Positions 16,654-25,651 are shown, numbered from the stretch's first letter. The stretch is DNA of 64,000 nucleotides from Nocardia acididurans (GCF_016741815.1 NZ_JAERRJ010000008.1:186001-250000); one strand, 5' to 3'. Translations and numbers: made by a program. Notes: generated by a model not told the origin, from the sequence alone.

Positions 16654-17262
16654 ATGGACCTCACCGTGCGGCCGGCGCAGGCCGCCGACATCCCGGAACT
16701 GGGTCGTGTCCTCGGCCTCGCCTTCCAGGACGATCCCATCGCCACCTGGCTCCTCCCCGACGACGCCACCCGAGCACGGCGCAACGGCTACATGTTCGCC
16801 ACGCTGACCCGCCACCAATTCCTGCGACACGGCGGCGTCGAGGTCGCCGTGGACGACGCCGGGGCCATGGTGGGCGCCGCGGTGTGGGCCTCGCCCGGGA
16901 CTTGGCACACCTCCCAGCTCACCACGCTGCGGTGCATGCCGGCGCTGGTGCGCGCCTTCCGTGGCAATGTCATGAACGCCGCCAAGATGTCGGAGCGGAT
17001 GGCCGAACACCATCCGCGCGAACCACATTGGTATCTCGCCTTCATCGGCACGCTGCCCTCGGCGCGCGGCAAGGGCTACGGGCAGGCGCTGCTGAACTCC
17101 CGGCTGGACCGGTGCGACGCGGAGGGCGTCCCGGCCTACCTGGAATCCAGCAAGCCCGACAATGTCCCTTACTACGAGCGGTTCGGGTTCGACAAGAGCG
17201 GCGAACTCGACGTCACCGAGGGCGGCCCGCCGCTGTGGCCGATGTGGCGCACGCCCCGCTGA
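16654..17262 (+). CDS. GNAT-family N-acetyltransferase
   Basis: A 202-residue acetyltransferase. MDLTVRPAQAADIPELGRVLGLAF opens the fold; WYLAFIGTLPSARGKGYGQALL is the acetyl-CoA pyrophosphate loop (R/Q-x-x-G-x-G/A in the form ARGKGYG); YLESSKPDNVPYYERFGF closes it. The family moves acetyl groups from acetyl-CoA to amines. The substrate cannot be predicted. The gene converges with the FAD-linked oxidase and its stop lies in a terminator-like hairpin. Confidence 0.9.
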   Translation: MDLTVRPAQAADIPELGRVLGLAFQDDPIATWLLPDDATRARRNGYMFATLTRHQFLRHGGVEVAVDDAGAMVGAAVWASPGTWHTSQLTTLRCMPALVRAFRGNVMNAAKMSERMAEHHPREPHWYLAFIGTLPSARGKGYGQALLNSRLDRCDAEGVPAYLESSKPDNVPYYERFGFDKSGELDVTEGGPPLWPMWRTPR

Positions 17263-17287
17263 GGCGTACGCCCGCGTGACGCTCAGC
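17258..17287. terminator. Bidirectional terminator-like hairpin
   Basis: GCTGAG-G-CGT and ACG-CTCAGC pair across an 11-base loop, with one bulged G. The stem contains the stops of both convergent genes (GNAT and the FAD-linked oxidase), so it could end transcription in both directions. There is no T-run. Confidence 0.4.
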
Positions 17288-18665
17288 CCTCGGGGGGAAT
17301 GTTCTGGTTGAGCTGGAAGACATTCCCCGGATCGAGGCGGCGTTTGAGTGCCACCAGACGCTGCCAGGTCTGCGGGCCGTACGCCTCGCGGACACGGTCC
17401 GGACCGTCCTCGCCGAGATGGTTGACGTAACAGCCGCCCGCCGACCACGGCCGCAGCCCCTCCCAGGCGCGCCGGGCCCACTCGCGATGCGGCTCCCCCG
17501 CGTCCGCGGCATCCGGCCAGCCCGCGATGAACGTCACCATCGAATCGGCGGAGCGGAAACGGAACGCGGTGTCCCCCTCCGGAACTCGCGCCACCCGGCC
17601 ACCCAGCACACGCACCAGCACCTGCGACAGCGGTGAGGTCATGGACTCGGCGGCGGCGATCAGCGCGTCGATACCGGCCTCGTCCAACGGTCGCAGCCAT
17701 TCCGAGCGGGCATAGCAGGCCAGGCCGGGCGGTGCGCCCTCGTCGACCAACGACTGCAGCACGGTGTAGGGCATCGGACCGAACATGTCGACACCGGGCG
17801 CGACCGAACGCAGCGGTGCGGTCAACGCCGCACCCTCCGCGAGATCGCCCGTGTACGCCGCGGCCAGGGCAACCACGAGCCGACCCCGCAGCGGCTCGGG
17901 GATGAAGGGCGCGGGCGGTGCGGTGATCAGCGCGGCATTGAGCCCCAACGCATCCGGGGCCGTGGCGGCCAGCTCGGCGAAGGCCCGCAGGCCCGCGCGG
18001 GCGTGCTCGATCGGATAGATCGCCATCCCGCCGTAGAGGGGCACCGGAATCCGGTTGAGCCGGAAGGTGAATCGGGTGACGATGCCGAAATTGCCGCCGC
18101 CGCCCCGCAATCCCCACAGCAGCTCCGGATCGGAGTCGGCGTCCACCTCGAGCACCGCGCCGTCGGCGGTCACCAGTTCGGCGGCGAGAAGATTGTCGCA
18201 GGTCAGCCCGTACTGCCGGGACAGCCAGCCGACACCGCCGCCGAGGGTGAGCCCGGCGACGCCGGTATGCGAGATCTCGCCGCCCGGCACGGCCAGCCCG
18301 TGCGCCTCGGTGGCCGCGTCGAGTTCGCGCCACAGCACGCCCGGCTCCACCCGCACCCGATCGCCGTCGAGCCGGATGCCCTTCATGGGCGACAGGTCCA
18401 CCATCAGGCCGCCCTCGCACACGGACAACCCGGGAATGCTGTGCCCGCCACCGCGCACGGCGAGGGGCAGCTCGTGGCGCACCCCGAACCGCACCGCGGC
18501 CGCGACATCGGCGGTGCCGTGGCAGGCGGCGATGAACGCGGGCCTGCGGTCTATGGCGCCGTTCCAGACGCGCCGGGCCCGCTCGTATTCCGCGTCGCCG
18601 GGTCGCAGCAGGTGGCCCGCGAAGTCCTGGAGCGACGCGTCTCCGGTAATGGTCATGGTGTCCAC
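17283..18665 (-). CDS. FAD-binding oxidoreductase, berberine-bridge-enzyme type
   Basis: A 460-residue PCMH flavoprotein. LPLAVRGGGHSIPG holds His75, the site of covalent FAD attachment in this family; LTLGGGVGWLSRQYGLTCDNL and WGLRGGGGNFGIVTRF are the FAD pyrophosphate contacts; the C-terminal YVNHLGEDGPDRVREAYG with LKRRLDPGNVFQLNQNI is the BBE domain. An equivalent second (cysteinyl) FAD link is not evident. Such oxidases act on sugars or secondary metabolites. The gene is divergent from a LuxR regulator 80 bases away. Confidence 0.93.
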   Translation of the reverse strand: MDTMTITGDASLQDFAGHLLRPGDAEYERARRVWNGAIDRRPAFIAACHGTADVAAAVRFGVRHELPLAVRGGGHSIPGLSVCEGGLMVDLSPMKGIRLDGDRVRVEPGVLWRELDAATEAHGLAVPGGEISHTGVAGLTLGGGVGWLSRQYGLTCDNLLAAELVTADGAVLEVDADSDPELLWGLRGGGGNFGIVTRFTFRLNRIPVPLYGGMAIYPIEHARAGLRAFAELAATAPDALGLNAALITAPPAPFIPEPLRGRLVVALAAAYTGDLAEGAALTAPLRSVAPGVDMFGPMPYTVLQSLVDEGAPPGLACYARSEWLRPLDEAGIDALIAAAESMTSPLSQVLVRVLGGRVARVPEGDTAFRFRSADSMVTFIAGWPDAADAGEPHREWARRAWEGLRPWSAGGCYVNHLGEDGPDRVREAYGPQTWQRLVALKRRLDPGNVFQLNQNIPPEG

Positions 18666-18745
18666 GGTGCGCGCCGGCGCGGGTGCGCCGCCATCCCCGG
18701 AATCGGGGGTCGCCGCGCGGGCCGTCCGAGGCGGATACTGCGATC

Positions 18746-19846
18746 ATGGCCAAAGCCGCGTCCGCAGCAGCGCTCACCGGCGCGATCGAGGAACTGTGCC
18801 GCACCACCTCCGGGGCGGTCGCGCTCGAGCGCGCCGTCGCCACCCAGCTCGGCGACTACGTGCCGTTCGACGCCTGGTACGCGCTCACCATCGACCCGGC
18901 CTCGCTGCTGCCGACCGGCGGATACCACGAGTCCGGGGTGGCGCTGCACCTCATCCCGCACCTGCTGGAGATCGAGGCGCGCGGGGAGGACGCGCTCACC
19001 TGGCCGGCCATGTCGCGGGCCGGGCTGCGCGTGGACACCCTGGATCGGGCCACGGCCGGGGACCGGGAACGCAGCCAGCGCTATCGCGAGGTACTGACGC
19101 CCGGCGGCATCGGACAGGAACTGCGCGCCACCTTCACCACCTCTTCGGGGATCTGGGGTGCGCTGATCCTGTTGCGCGGCAGCGATTCTCCCGACTTCAG
19201 TGCCGGGGAGGTCCGCGTGATCGAGGAGTCCACCGCCGGGGTGGCCACCGCGCTGCGGCGGGAGATGGTCCTCACCGAGATCGCGCTCGGCGAGTGCCGC
19301 AACGGGCCGGGGCTGCTCCTGCTGGACGACTCGCTCGGCATCATCGACGCGACGGCGGGGGCGGCGGCCTGGCTGGCCGAGATCGACGACAGTACCGATG
19401 CGGCACACCGGATTCCGTACGCGGTCACCGCGGTCGGGCACCGCGTGCTGGCGGGGGTGACGCCGGTGCGCAGCCGGGTGCGCACCCGCACCGGGCGCTG
19501 GCTCACCCTGCACGCGGAACGGCTGCACGCGGACGCGCGCCGGATCTCGGTGATCATCGAACCGGCCCGGCCGGTGGAGATCGCCGAACTGGTGGCCGAC
19601 GCCTACGGGCTGACCGTGCGGGAGCGGGAGATCGTGCGGCTGCTGACCGGCGGGTACACGCGACGGGAAATCGCCAGGGCGCTAACGCTTTCCAGTCACA
19701 CCGTGGACGATCACATCAAGAAGATCTTCGGCAAGCTCGAGGTGCGCAGCCGCGCCGAGCTCACGTCGAAGCTGTATTTCGATCAGCACGCGCCCCGCAT
19801 CGACGCCGACGTTGCCGTCGGCGCCAGCGGGTGGTTCGTGCATTGA
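18746..19846 (+). CDS. LuxR-family transcriptional regulator
   Basis: A 366-residue regulator. The C-terminus, LTVREREIVRLLTGGYTRREIARALTLSSHTVDDHIKKIF, is a LuxR/GerE helix-turn-helix. The N-terminal 280 residues form a GAF/PAS-like sensor region (WGALILLRGS, then LLLLDDSLGIIDATAGAAAWL, which resembles a PAS core). ATG 18746 begins the conserved part; the frame upstream is non-coding. Its position suggests it regulates the divergent FAD-linked oxidase. The signal is unknown. Confidence 0.9.
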   Translation: MAKAASAAALTGAIEELCRTTSGAVALERAVATQLGDYVPFDAWYALTIDPASLLPTGGYHESGVALHLIPHLLEIEARGEDALTWPAMSRAGLRVDTLDRATAGDRERSQRYREVLTPGGIGQELRATFTTSSGIWGALILLRGSDSPDFSAGEVRVIEESTAGVATALRREMVLTEIALGECRNGPGLLLLDDSLGIIDATAGAAAWLAEIDDSTDAAHRIPYAVTAVGHRVLAGVTPVRSRVRTRTGRWLTLHAERLHADARRISVIIEPARPVEIAELVADAYGLTVREREIVRLLTGGYTRREIARALTLSSHTVDDHIKKIFGKLEVRSRAELTSKLYFDQHAPRIDADVAVGASGWFVH

Positions 19847-19854
19847 GCGGCGCG

Positions 19855-20658
19855 TCAGCCCTTTTCGGCGATCGCCGCGACAACCAGTTCTTCCCAGCTC
19901 GTGAGCGGCTTCTCCTCGACCGAGGGCGAGCCCGGTTCCGGATGCCACTGGCGGCACGGCGTCAGGCCGTCGTCGAGCAGCTTCAGATCGCCGAAGCAGT
20001 CGAGGATGCCCTTGTCGTCGCGGAAACGACCGCCGAAGGCCTCCTGGATCTTTCGCTCGGTCGCGGCCGCTTCGCGGGAGACACCGGGGCGGAAGTGTGA
20101 AATGTAGACCACGCTGCGGGGCGGGATCTTCTCGGTCCAGAAGCGTACGATCCCGGCCGGGCCCTCTTCGTCCGCCACGAAACTCAGCACCACGCTGAAC
20201 AGGATGCCGACCGGCTCGTCGAAGTTGATCAGGCGCTGTACGGCGGGGTTCTCGAAAATCTTCTCCGGCTCACGCACGTCGGCCTCGATGACCACGATGC
20301 TGTCGTCGATCGCCAGCAGCGCGCGGCCGTGTGCCACGACGAACGGATCGTTGTCCACGTAGACGATCCGGGCTTGCGGATCCCGCTCGCGAATGACCTG
20401 GTGAACGTTCGGCTCGGCGGGCAGCCCACATCCCATATCGATCACCTGGTGCACTCCGGCGTCCGCGAGAGCCTTCGCCGCACGGATCATCGCAGACCGG
20501 TTGGTGATCGCGAGGGCTTCCGAACCGGGCAGGTCGCTCATGAAAGCGTCGCCGAGCTCCTTGTCCGGCCCGTAATTGTCACGGCCGTCCAGTACGTAGT
20601 TGTAAGTGCGTGCGACGCTCGGCCGGGATTGCATAGCGCGCATGGTGTCGATGTTCAC
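19855..20658 (-). CDS. SAM-dependent methyltransferase, DUF574/Methyltransf_19 type
   Basis: A 267-residue protein. SVARTYNYVLDGRDNYGPDKELG is the signature opening of the actinobacterial DUF574 group; VHQVIDMGCGLPAEPNVHQV is the SAM-binding loop and ARIVYVDNDPFVVAHGRALL the acidic loop. These genes are highly repeated in actinomycete genomes and often sit beside XRE-DUF5753 regulators, but their targets are unknown. It faces a long gene-poor stretch upstream. Confidence 0.92.
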   Translation of the reverse strand: MNIDTMRAMQSRPSVARTYNYVLDGRDNYGPDKELGDAFMSDLPGSEALAITNRSAMIRAAKALADAGVHQVIDMGCGLPAEPNVHQVIRERDPQARIVYVDNDPFVVAHGRALLAIDDSIVVIEADVREPEKIFENPAVQRLINFDEPVGILFSVVLSFVADEEGPAGIVRFWTEKIPPRSVVYISHFRPGVSREAAATERKIQEAFGGRFRDDKGILDCFGDLKLLDDGLTPCRQWHPEPGSPSVEEKPLTSWEELVVAAIAEKG

Positions 20659-21277
20659 CTGTCACCTATACCTTTCGGTGCACCAGCGGTCGGTGATCAC
20701 ACGGGCATCCCGCGGTCCGGCCGAATAACGATCGAAGATCATTCCAGATCGCCCCCGGGCGGTGGAGTGTTTCCAGTTGACGATACCGGTTTCCGCCCAG
20801 CAAGCGGAACGGTCTGGCTCGTTCTTTGCAGATGAAATCTCGTCTCCACCACCAGAAACCCACCTCGGAACAACACTCGCTACGATAACCGTCCCCTCCC
20901 CTTTGCCCCAGTCCCCCTGCGGATTTCGGCCAACCCGGCATCCGGCTGTCGGTCGAGAGGACCGGTGCGCCCGACCGGCGCGGGAAGCCAGCATTCCTAC
21001 CGCCGGGTTTCCGGTCGCCGCAGTCTGTTTCGGCTGTGATGCCAGATTCCTTCCAAGCGTGCGAATTCCGGCCATCGCCGTCACGCGCGCCCGTAGTCCT
21101 TACCGCGAACAACGAACGGACTTCCGGGGAGTTCATCCGCAGCTCCGGATGGTGCTGGGCCGAGACGATACTCCGGGTACGGCCCCGGCGCGGCAGTTCG
21201 AGCAAGCCGCACCGTAAGCCCCCGAAGCTGTACCCCCTGGCGTGTCCGAGACCGGCTTGACCGCCGATCCGGCGGGC
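20659..21277. other. Gene-poor interval
   Basis: Several frames of 70-180 codons are open here on both strands, but none has a credible ribosome site, a recognisable motif or protein-like composition. The stretch is less GC-rich than its neighbours in places. It must contain the promoter of the DUF574 gene at its left end. I see no repeats, RNA genes or attachment-site structure. Confidence 0.5.
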
Positions 21278-22396
21278 TCACGCCGTGGCCTGCTGCCCCT
21301 TCGTGGCGACCGGTCGGGCCTGGGCGGCGAGCAGCACATCGAGCTGGCTCTCCGCGCGTTCGGCCCGCGCCAGCGTCTGCGTCCGCGCGTCGTCGAGCGC
21401 GGACAGGCGTTCGGCGGCCTCCTGACGCGTCTTCTCCAGCGCGGCAGCACCTTCGGCCCGCACCGCGGCCACATCCTCGGCAGCCACCCGGCGAACCTCG
21501 GACAACTCGGACCTGACAGCGTCCAATTCCGCCCGCGCCCGGCGCAGCTCGTCCCGGGTCTCGCTCACCACCTGATTGCGTTCGGCGACAGCCTGTTCCG
21601 CCCGCTCGATCGCGCGCTCCGCATCCGCCGCCCGCTGCACGGCCAGATCCCGTTCCGCGCCGGCCGCGGTGATCCGCTGGGTGGCATCCCGGCGCACCTG
21701 TTCGCTCTCGGCGGCAGCCTTGGACCGAGCCAGGGTGATCTCCTCCCCGGCCTGCTCCCGAATCCGCTCCACCTCGTCGGCGGCTTCCCTACGCGCGGTG
21801 CGGATTTCCGCCTCCGCCTCACTCCGCGCCGCGAACACGTCATCGGCCGCCTGCTTGGTCACGCGCTCCACCTCACGCAGTGCGTCATCCCGCGCCGCCA
21901 GCGCCTCCGCGATCCGCGCATCCGCCCCCTCGGCCACCGCCGCGGCATCCTCGGCCGCCTCCTCGGCCGCGGCCCGCGCCTCCTCCGCCTCCCGCCGCCG
22001 CTGCTCCGCCGCCACGGTGGCCATCTCCGCCTCGGCGATCCGCCGCGCCGCGTCCGCCTGCACCGCCTGCACCTGCGCCTCGGCCACCGCCGGATCGGCG
22101 AGCGTCGACAGCTCGGCCACCGCCGCATTCAGGGTCGCGCCCAACTGATCGGCCACCCCACGGAACTGCACCAGCAGCTCATCGGCGCGCAAACGAGCCA
22201 CGGTAACCGGACCCTGTTGCGTCACAGTGACGTTCGCAACCGACACTTCCTCCTCGGCCTGCTGCCGTCGCTGCCGCTCCCGCCAAGCCCGCCACCGCGT
22301 GTGCTCGGGATGCTCACAGTATTCCGACGGCCGCCCCGGCCCTCCGCCCCGAGTAATCGGTTTCGTACACCCCGGATAGTTGCAAATGCTCGTCAC
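21278..22396 (-). CDS. Zinc-finger plus long coiled-coil protein
   Basis: A 372-residue protein. The N-terminus, CNYPGCTKPITRGGGPGRPSEYCEHPEHTRWRAWRER, has a C-x4-C...C-x2-H-x2-H pattern suited to one zinc ion. From about residue 45 onward it is an Ala/Glu/Arg-rich helix with heptad periodicity over some 290 residues. Similar proteins occur on actinomycete plasmids and integrative elements; KfrA-like DNA-binding coiled coils are an analogy, not an established homology. GTG 22396 is the best start because no ATG precedes the first cysteine. The repeat-rich region just upstream is a likely binding site. Confidence 0.8.
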   Translation of the reverse strand: MTSICNYPGCTKPITRGGGPGRPSEYCEHPEHTRWRAWRERQRRQQAEEEVSVANVTVTQQGPVTVARLRADELLVQFRGVADQLGATLNAAVAELSTLADPAVAEAQVQAVQADAARRIAEAEMATVAAEQRRREAEEARAAAEEAAEDAAAVAEGADARIAEALAARDDALREVERVTKQAADDVFAARSEAEAEIRTARREAADEVERIREQAGEEITLARSKAAAESEQVRRDATQRITAAGAERDLAVQRAADAERAIERAEQAVAERNQVVSETRDELRRARAELDAVRSELSEVRRVAAEDVAAVRAEGAAALEKTRQEAAERLSALDDARTQTLARAERAESQLDVLLAAQARPVATKGQQATA

Positions 22397-22427
22397 CCGC
22401 CAAATCGTAGCGTTGGTTTCGTCATTC

Positions 22428-22607
22428 CCAACGGAACAACACGAAACGAAACCCAAACCGCCACAACCGATCTCTCGACGTTCTGACCCCCGATAAGTGA
22501 ACCTTATCGGAGGTCAGGCTTGGCCCCCTCGCTTGAAAACGTTGAGATTAATACGTTTACGTTTGGTTGCGCCAAACGAAACGATACTCCAACGGAACCA
22601 CTCGAAA
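22428..22607 (+). repeat. 19 bp direct repeat flanking a large dyad
   Basis: CCAACGGAACAACACGAAA (22428-22446) recurs as CCAACGGAACCACTCGAAA (22589-22607), two mismatches, same orientation, 161 bases apart. Between them lie a near-perfect dyad and further AAACGAAAC copies. A smaller inverted repeat, CGTTTGG/CCAAACG (22560-22578), is also present. The arrangement looks like a multi-site binding region for a DNA-binding protein. Confidence 0.6.
22483..22517. promoter_or_regulatory. 35 bp near-perfect inverted repeat
   Basis: CTGACC-C-CCGATAAG and CTTATCGG-A-GGTCAG are inverted around a TGAAC centre with a single mismatched pair. It lies in the divergent gap between the zinc-finger/coiled-coil gene and the 115-residue gene. 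It could be an operator controlling both, or a partition-like site. No T-run follows, so a terminator is less likely. Confidence 0.65.
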
Positions 22608-22681
22608 AACTGTGCTCGCATGTACGCCCGTACCAATCCGCGTCAATGAGAAGATGGTCGGAACGAGAGAAGGGGTTGGGT

Positions 22682-23029
22682 GTGGCCGGATCCGAGCGAG
22701 TCAACTGGGACCATCTCAAGACGCGGCAGGTGAGTGACGCAGACCGTGATGATCTGCGCGCGGCGCTTGTCGAGCGGGCACGGACCGTCGAACAGAACGG
22801 CTGGGAGGCGGTTCGGTCGGAATGGGCGGAGGGCGATCTCGCTGCCGTTGCCTACCTGCTGCAGGATGCCGCCATGCTGGAGGAACTCGACGAGCCCGAG
22901 GGGTCGGTGCTGACCCGCTACGCCGGGAATCTGTTCGGGTTCAACGGCGCCCGCAAGGACATTCAGGCCGGGCTGGTCGACACGCAGGCCTGGTTCGCGA
23001 AGGCGCGGTCCGAACTTCGGGCTCGCTGA
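22682..23029 (+). CDS. Hypothetical protein (115 aa)
   Basis: The product runs from VAGSERVNWDHLKTRQVSDADRDDL to WFAKARSELRAR and is rich in helix-forming and charged residues. GTG 22682 is chosen because AGGGG stands six bases upstream; the frame is open back to 22520, but that part covers the palindrome and repeats. I do not recognise the family. It is divergent from the zinc-finger/coiled-coil gene and may be co-regulated with it through the dyad at 22483-22517. Confidence 0.65.
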   Translation: MAGSERVNWDHLKTRQVSDADRDDLRAALVERARTVEQNGWEAVRSEWAEGDLAAVAYLLQDAAMLEELDEPEGSVLTRYAGNLFGFNGARKDIQAGLVDTQAWFAKARSELRAR

Positions 23030-23102
23030 TTCAGTAGGGCAGTATGCCGGTGGACCAGAGGAGGCCGGTTTCTATGGTGGCGAAGCAACAAGTAGTCCTC
23101 AG

Positions 23103-23690
23103 CTACTCCGGAATGCCGAGGATGAGGTGGAGTTGCCGGGCCCACCAGCGGATGTGTGCGGCGGTGTCGGGGCCGGTCAGTCCGGCCGTGCGGCGAAAGT
23201 CGTTGCCGTAGAGGGAGTCTGTGGCCATCGCCTGATGGAGGGCCGCCACCGCGTGGCGCGTGTCGGCGAGCGAGCTCCCGTCGGGGCGGAGCTTGTGGAG
23301 GGCGTCGACGACGGGGGTGAGCATGCCGCTGCCTGGGTCGCGCCAGCCGGCCGCGTGCAGGGCCGCGGCGAGTTCGCCGTAGCCGGTGGCGTAGAGCGAG
23401 TGGAGGGATTCGACTAGTTCCAGCAGGTTTGCGCCGCGCCCGAGCCAGGCGGTGAGGACGTCGTCGAGGGCGGTTCGGACTTGGCGGCCGCCGTGACGGA
23501 GGAGTTCGGCGAGGAGGGTGTCGCGATTGCGGAAGTGGTGGGTGATCCCGGCGTCGGTCATGCCGACGCGGGTGGCGACCACGCGAACCTGTACTGCCGC
23601 TACCCCGCCTTCGGCGAGCAGATCTCTTGCCGCGTCGAGGATTACGCGGCGGGCCTCGTCGGGGGATCTGCGGGTTCTCGGGGTGGTCAC
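23103..23690 (-). CDS. TetR-family regulator
   Basis: A 195-residue repressor. RRVILDAARDLLAEGGVAAVQVRVVATRVGMTDAGITHHFRNRDTLL is the TetR helix-turn-helix, with a helical ligand domain after it. GTG 23690 begins the N-terminal arm; the longer frame to 23918 covers the divergent promoter. Two inverted repeats lie between it and the divergent hydrolase, the nearer starting 11 bases upstream of this start, so autorepression and repression of the hydrolase are both expected. Confidence 0.92.
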   Translation of the reverse strand: MTTPRTRRSPDEARRVILDAARDLLAEGGVAAVQVRVVATRVGMTDAGITHHFRNRDTLLAELLRHGGRQVRTALDDVLTAWLGRGANLLELVESLHSLYATGYGELAAALHAAGWRDPGSGMLTPVVDALHKLRPDGSSLADTRHAVAALHQAMATDSLYGNDFRRTAGLTGPDTAAHIRWWARQLHLILGIPE

Positions 23691-23700
23691 CTGTAGAACT

Positions 23701-23755
23701 TTACCTTGACCTGACAAGGTAAGCGGATCTAGGCTACCTGGACAGATCAAGGTAG
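23701..23755. promoter_or_regulatory. Two TetR operators
   Basis: Site 1 (23701-23722) has arms TTACCTTG and CAAGGTAA with six bases between. Site 2 (23734-23755) has arms CTACCTGGA and TCAAGGTAG with four bases between and one mismatch. Aligned, both fit TACCTTGA-N4-TCAAGGTA. The centres are 33 bases apart, about three helical turns, which would put two dimers on the same face. Site 2 reaches the hydrolase ribosome site. Confidence 0.8.
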
Positions 23756-23766
23756 GAGGCACGGCG

Positions 23767-24474
23767 ATGGGTGAGATCACGCTCGAGCTGGGCGATGTCA
23801 CGTTGCGCGGCACGGAAACCGGGGCCGGGCCGACGGTGTTGCTGCTGCACGCGGGGAAGGAACGGCGCGAGGTGTGGACGCCGATCGCGGAACTGCTGGC
23901 CCGGGACGGCTGGCGCACCGTCGCCTACGACCAGCGCGGGCACGGGGAGAGCTCGGGACGGCTGTCGACACTGCGCGAGTTCATCGATGACGTCGAGCGA
24001 ATAGTCGTACGCGAACCCGCGCCGATGGTTGTCGTGGGGGCGTCGCTGGGCGGTTTCGCCGCCATCGGAGCGCTCGCGGAGCCCGCTGTCGCACAGCGGG
24101 TTTCCGGTCTGGTGCTGGTGGATGTGGTGCCCGCGCCGGATCTGTATCGGGTGCGGCCCTGGCTCGTCGAGCGCGGCCTGTACGAGCCCGACGCCGCCTT
24201 CGCGGAGGACATCATGGCCGCAGGGGCCGAATTGCTGACCACGGCAGCGGCATTGGCGCTGCCGGTGCTGGTCGTGCGCGGCGGGGAGAAGTCACCGCTG
24301 CGTGATGCGGACGTGGATCGGTTGTGCGCCGCCAACACTCGCGTGGCCGTCACCCGGGTGCCGGGGGCCGGGCACCTGGTGGCGCGGGATGCTCCGGTGG
24401 AGCTGGCGCGGATCCTGTCCGAGCGCGCCGCTGCCTGGCTGCGCCAGGTCAGGCCAGCCACCAGGAGGCGATGA
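23767..24474 (+). CDS. Alpha/beta hydrolase
   Basis: A 235-residue hydrolase. TVLLLHAGKERREVW gives the oxyanion-hole loop, VVGASLGGFAA holds the nucleophile Ser93 (G-x-S-x-G), and VPGAGHLVARDAP the catalytic His. The size and motifs fit small esterases or lactonases; the substrate is unknown. AGGAGG precedes ATG 23767. It is divergent from a TetR repressor with two operators, so it is probably induced by its own substrate. The end overlaps the convergent DUF1353 gene by 26 bases. Confidence 0.9.
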   Translation: MGEITLELGDVTLRGTETGAGPTVLLLHAGKERREVWTPIAELLARDGWRTVAYDQRGHGESSGRLSTLREFIDDVERIVVREPAPMVVVGASLGGFAAIGALAEPAVAQRVSGLVLVDVVPAPDLYRVRPWLVERGLYEPDAAFAEDIMAAGAELLTTAAALALPVLVVRGGEKSPLRDADVDRLCAANTRVAVTRVPGAGHLVARDAPVELARILSERAAAWLRQVRPATRRR

Positions 24475-25444
24475 AGACGGCCAGAGCGAGTGCCACGAAC
24501 ACGAACGCCAGCGCCTTCGCCACCTCCGGTCGCCATTTCTGCAGTTGGTCGACTCCCACGACAGCCAGGCCGATGACCACGATCGGCACTATCGCCGGAA
24601 CGATCAAGGCGAACAGCGGTCCCATGATCCATCCGGCCACCCGGAATGTGCCCCAGGTCGAGCCGAGAGCCAAGGGAATCACGACCGCACCCGCGAATCC
24701 GCCGAGCAACCCTTCCCAGGGATCCTCACCGATCCAGGGCACACCGGGAACTCCCCCGCAGTCGAGGATGTCGAGCGTGCACCAGATTCCGAGCACGACG
24801 ATCGCCAGCACGGTGCCCCAGAGCGCGATTCGGTAGTGCCACGTGCGGACCAGACTCCAATCGACCTGGCGTCCGTGATGCATGGTGGCGGTGGTGACCG
24901 CGGCCCAGATCATCCACCTGCGGATGACGCCGGTGCCCGTCTTGGCCATGGCGTCGCGGAAGATGCGGTCGGCCTCGTCACGATTGATGTCCCGGGACGC
25001 GATGTAGCCGTAGCCGCGACCCTTGTGCTCCCGCTCATCGTTCTTCCCGAGAACCAGTCCATCGTGCAGGATCGCGGCGGGCAGATGAGCGCCGGTCTTG
25101 GGAACCAGCCAGGTGAGAAAGGCCGGCACCGAGGTGAGGTCGGTGGTCCAGTTCTTCAGATCGCCGGGCACACGGATCGGTCCCACTCCGCCCGGGGAGT
25201 CGTCGTCGTATCCGATGCGCCGCATCAACCGGAACTCTTCGCGACCGTTCTCGGAGTTGACGCTGCGATCGAGGGCGATGGTGAGATCGGGCAGGGCATC
25301 GGGCGGGGGCGCTGCCGGAGATTCGCCCGCGGTGGATTCCCCGACCACCACAGCCTGTGAAGCCAGCTCGGCGGCGGCCTCCCGCGGTGGCGCCTTCCCC
25401 GCGTCGTAGAACGGTGTGCCCGACTGCTCTACGTTGAGTTTCAT
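24449..25444 (-). CDS. DUF1353 domain membrane protein
   Basis: A 331-residue protein. WTTDLTSVPAFLTWLVPKTGAHLPAAILHDGLV with DINRDEADRIFRDAM is a DUF1353 domain (about residues 60-170), a family common in phages and prophages. It is followed by four hydrophobic segments (near IALWGTVLAIVVLGIW, GLLGGFAGAVVIPLAL, LFALIVPAIVPIVVIGLAVV and ALAFVFVALALAVFIASWW), so the C-terminal half is integral membrane. ATG 25444 follows GAAGG. The fusion to a four-helix membrane part is uncommon in what I know of the family. Confidence 0.8.
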   Translation of the reverse strand: MKLNVEQSGTPFYDAGKAPPREAAAELASQAVVVGESTAGESPAAPPPDALPDLTIALDRSVNSENGREEFRLMRRIGYDDDSPGGVGPIRVPGDLKNWTTDLTSVPAFLTWLVPKTGAHLPAAILHDGLVLGKNDEREHKGRGYGYIASRDINRDEADRIFRDAMAKTGTGVIRRWMIWAAVTTATMHHGRQVDWSLVRTWHYRIALWGTVLAIVVLGIWCTLDILDCGGVPGVPWIGEDPWEGLLGGFAGAVVIPLALGSTWGTFRVAGWIMGPLFALIVPAIVPIVVIGLAVVGVDQLQKWRPEVAKALAFVFVALALAVFIASWWLA

Positions 25445-25651
25445 GCCTTCAGCCTGGCACTTTCCGGCGTCCGCGCGGCCATGTCCATCCAACCGCAACA
25501 CAGGTGAGGCGGGATCGTTTCCCAGTGGGTTGCCAGCGGATTTCCCAGCCGTACCGGTCTGGTTTTCCGGCCGAGGAGAGGACCATGGACTCCAGGCCGG
25601 GACTCCCGTACCTGCCCGGGAGCGGCTCCTCGTTTCGGAAGGCTCGCTGCG

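Noticed and set aside
20666..21217. Overlapping frames of 150-180 codons on both strands
   Set aside because: No ribosome site, domain or consistent composition; treated as non-coding.
21242..22486. 414-codon plus-strand frame opposite the coiled-coil gene
   Set aside because: It is low-complexity Arg/Leu/Gly sequence mirrored from the Ala/Glu-rich coiled coil and lacks any ribosome site or motif.
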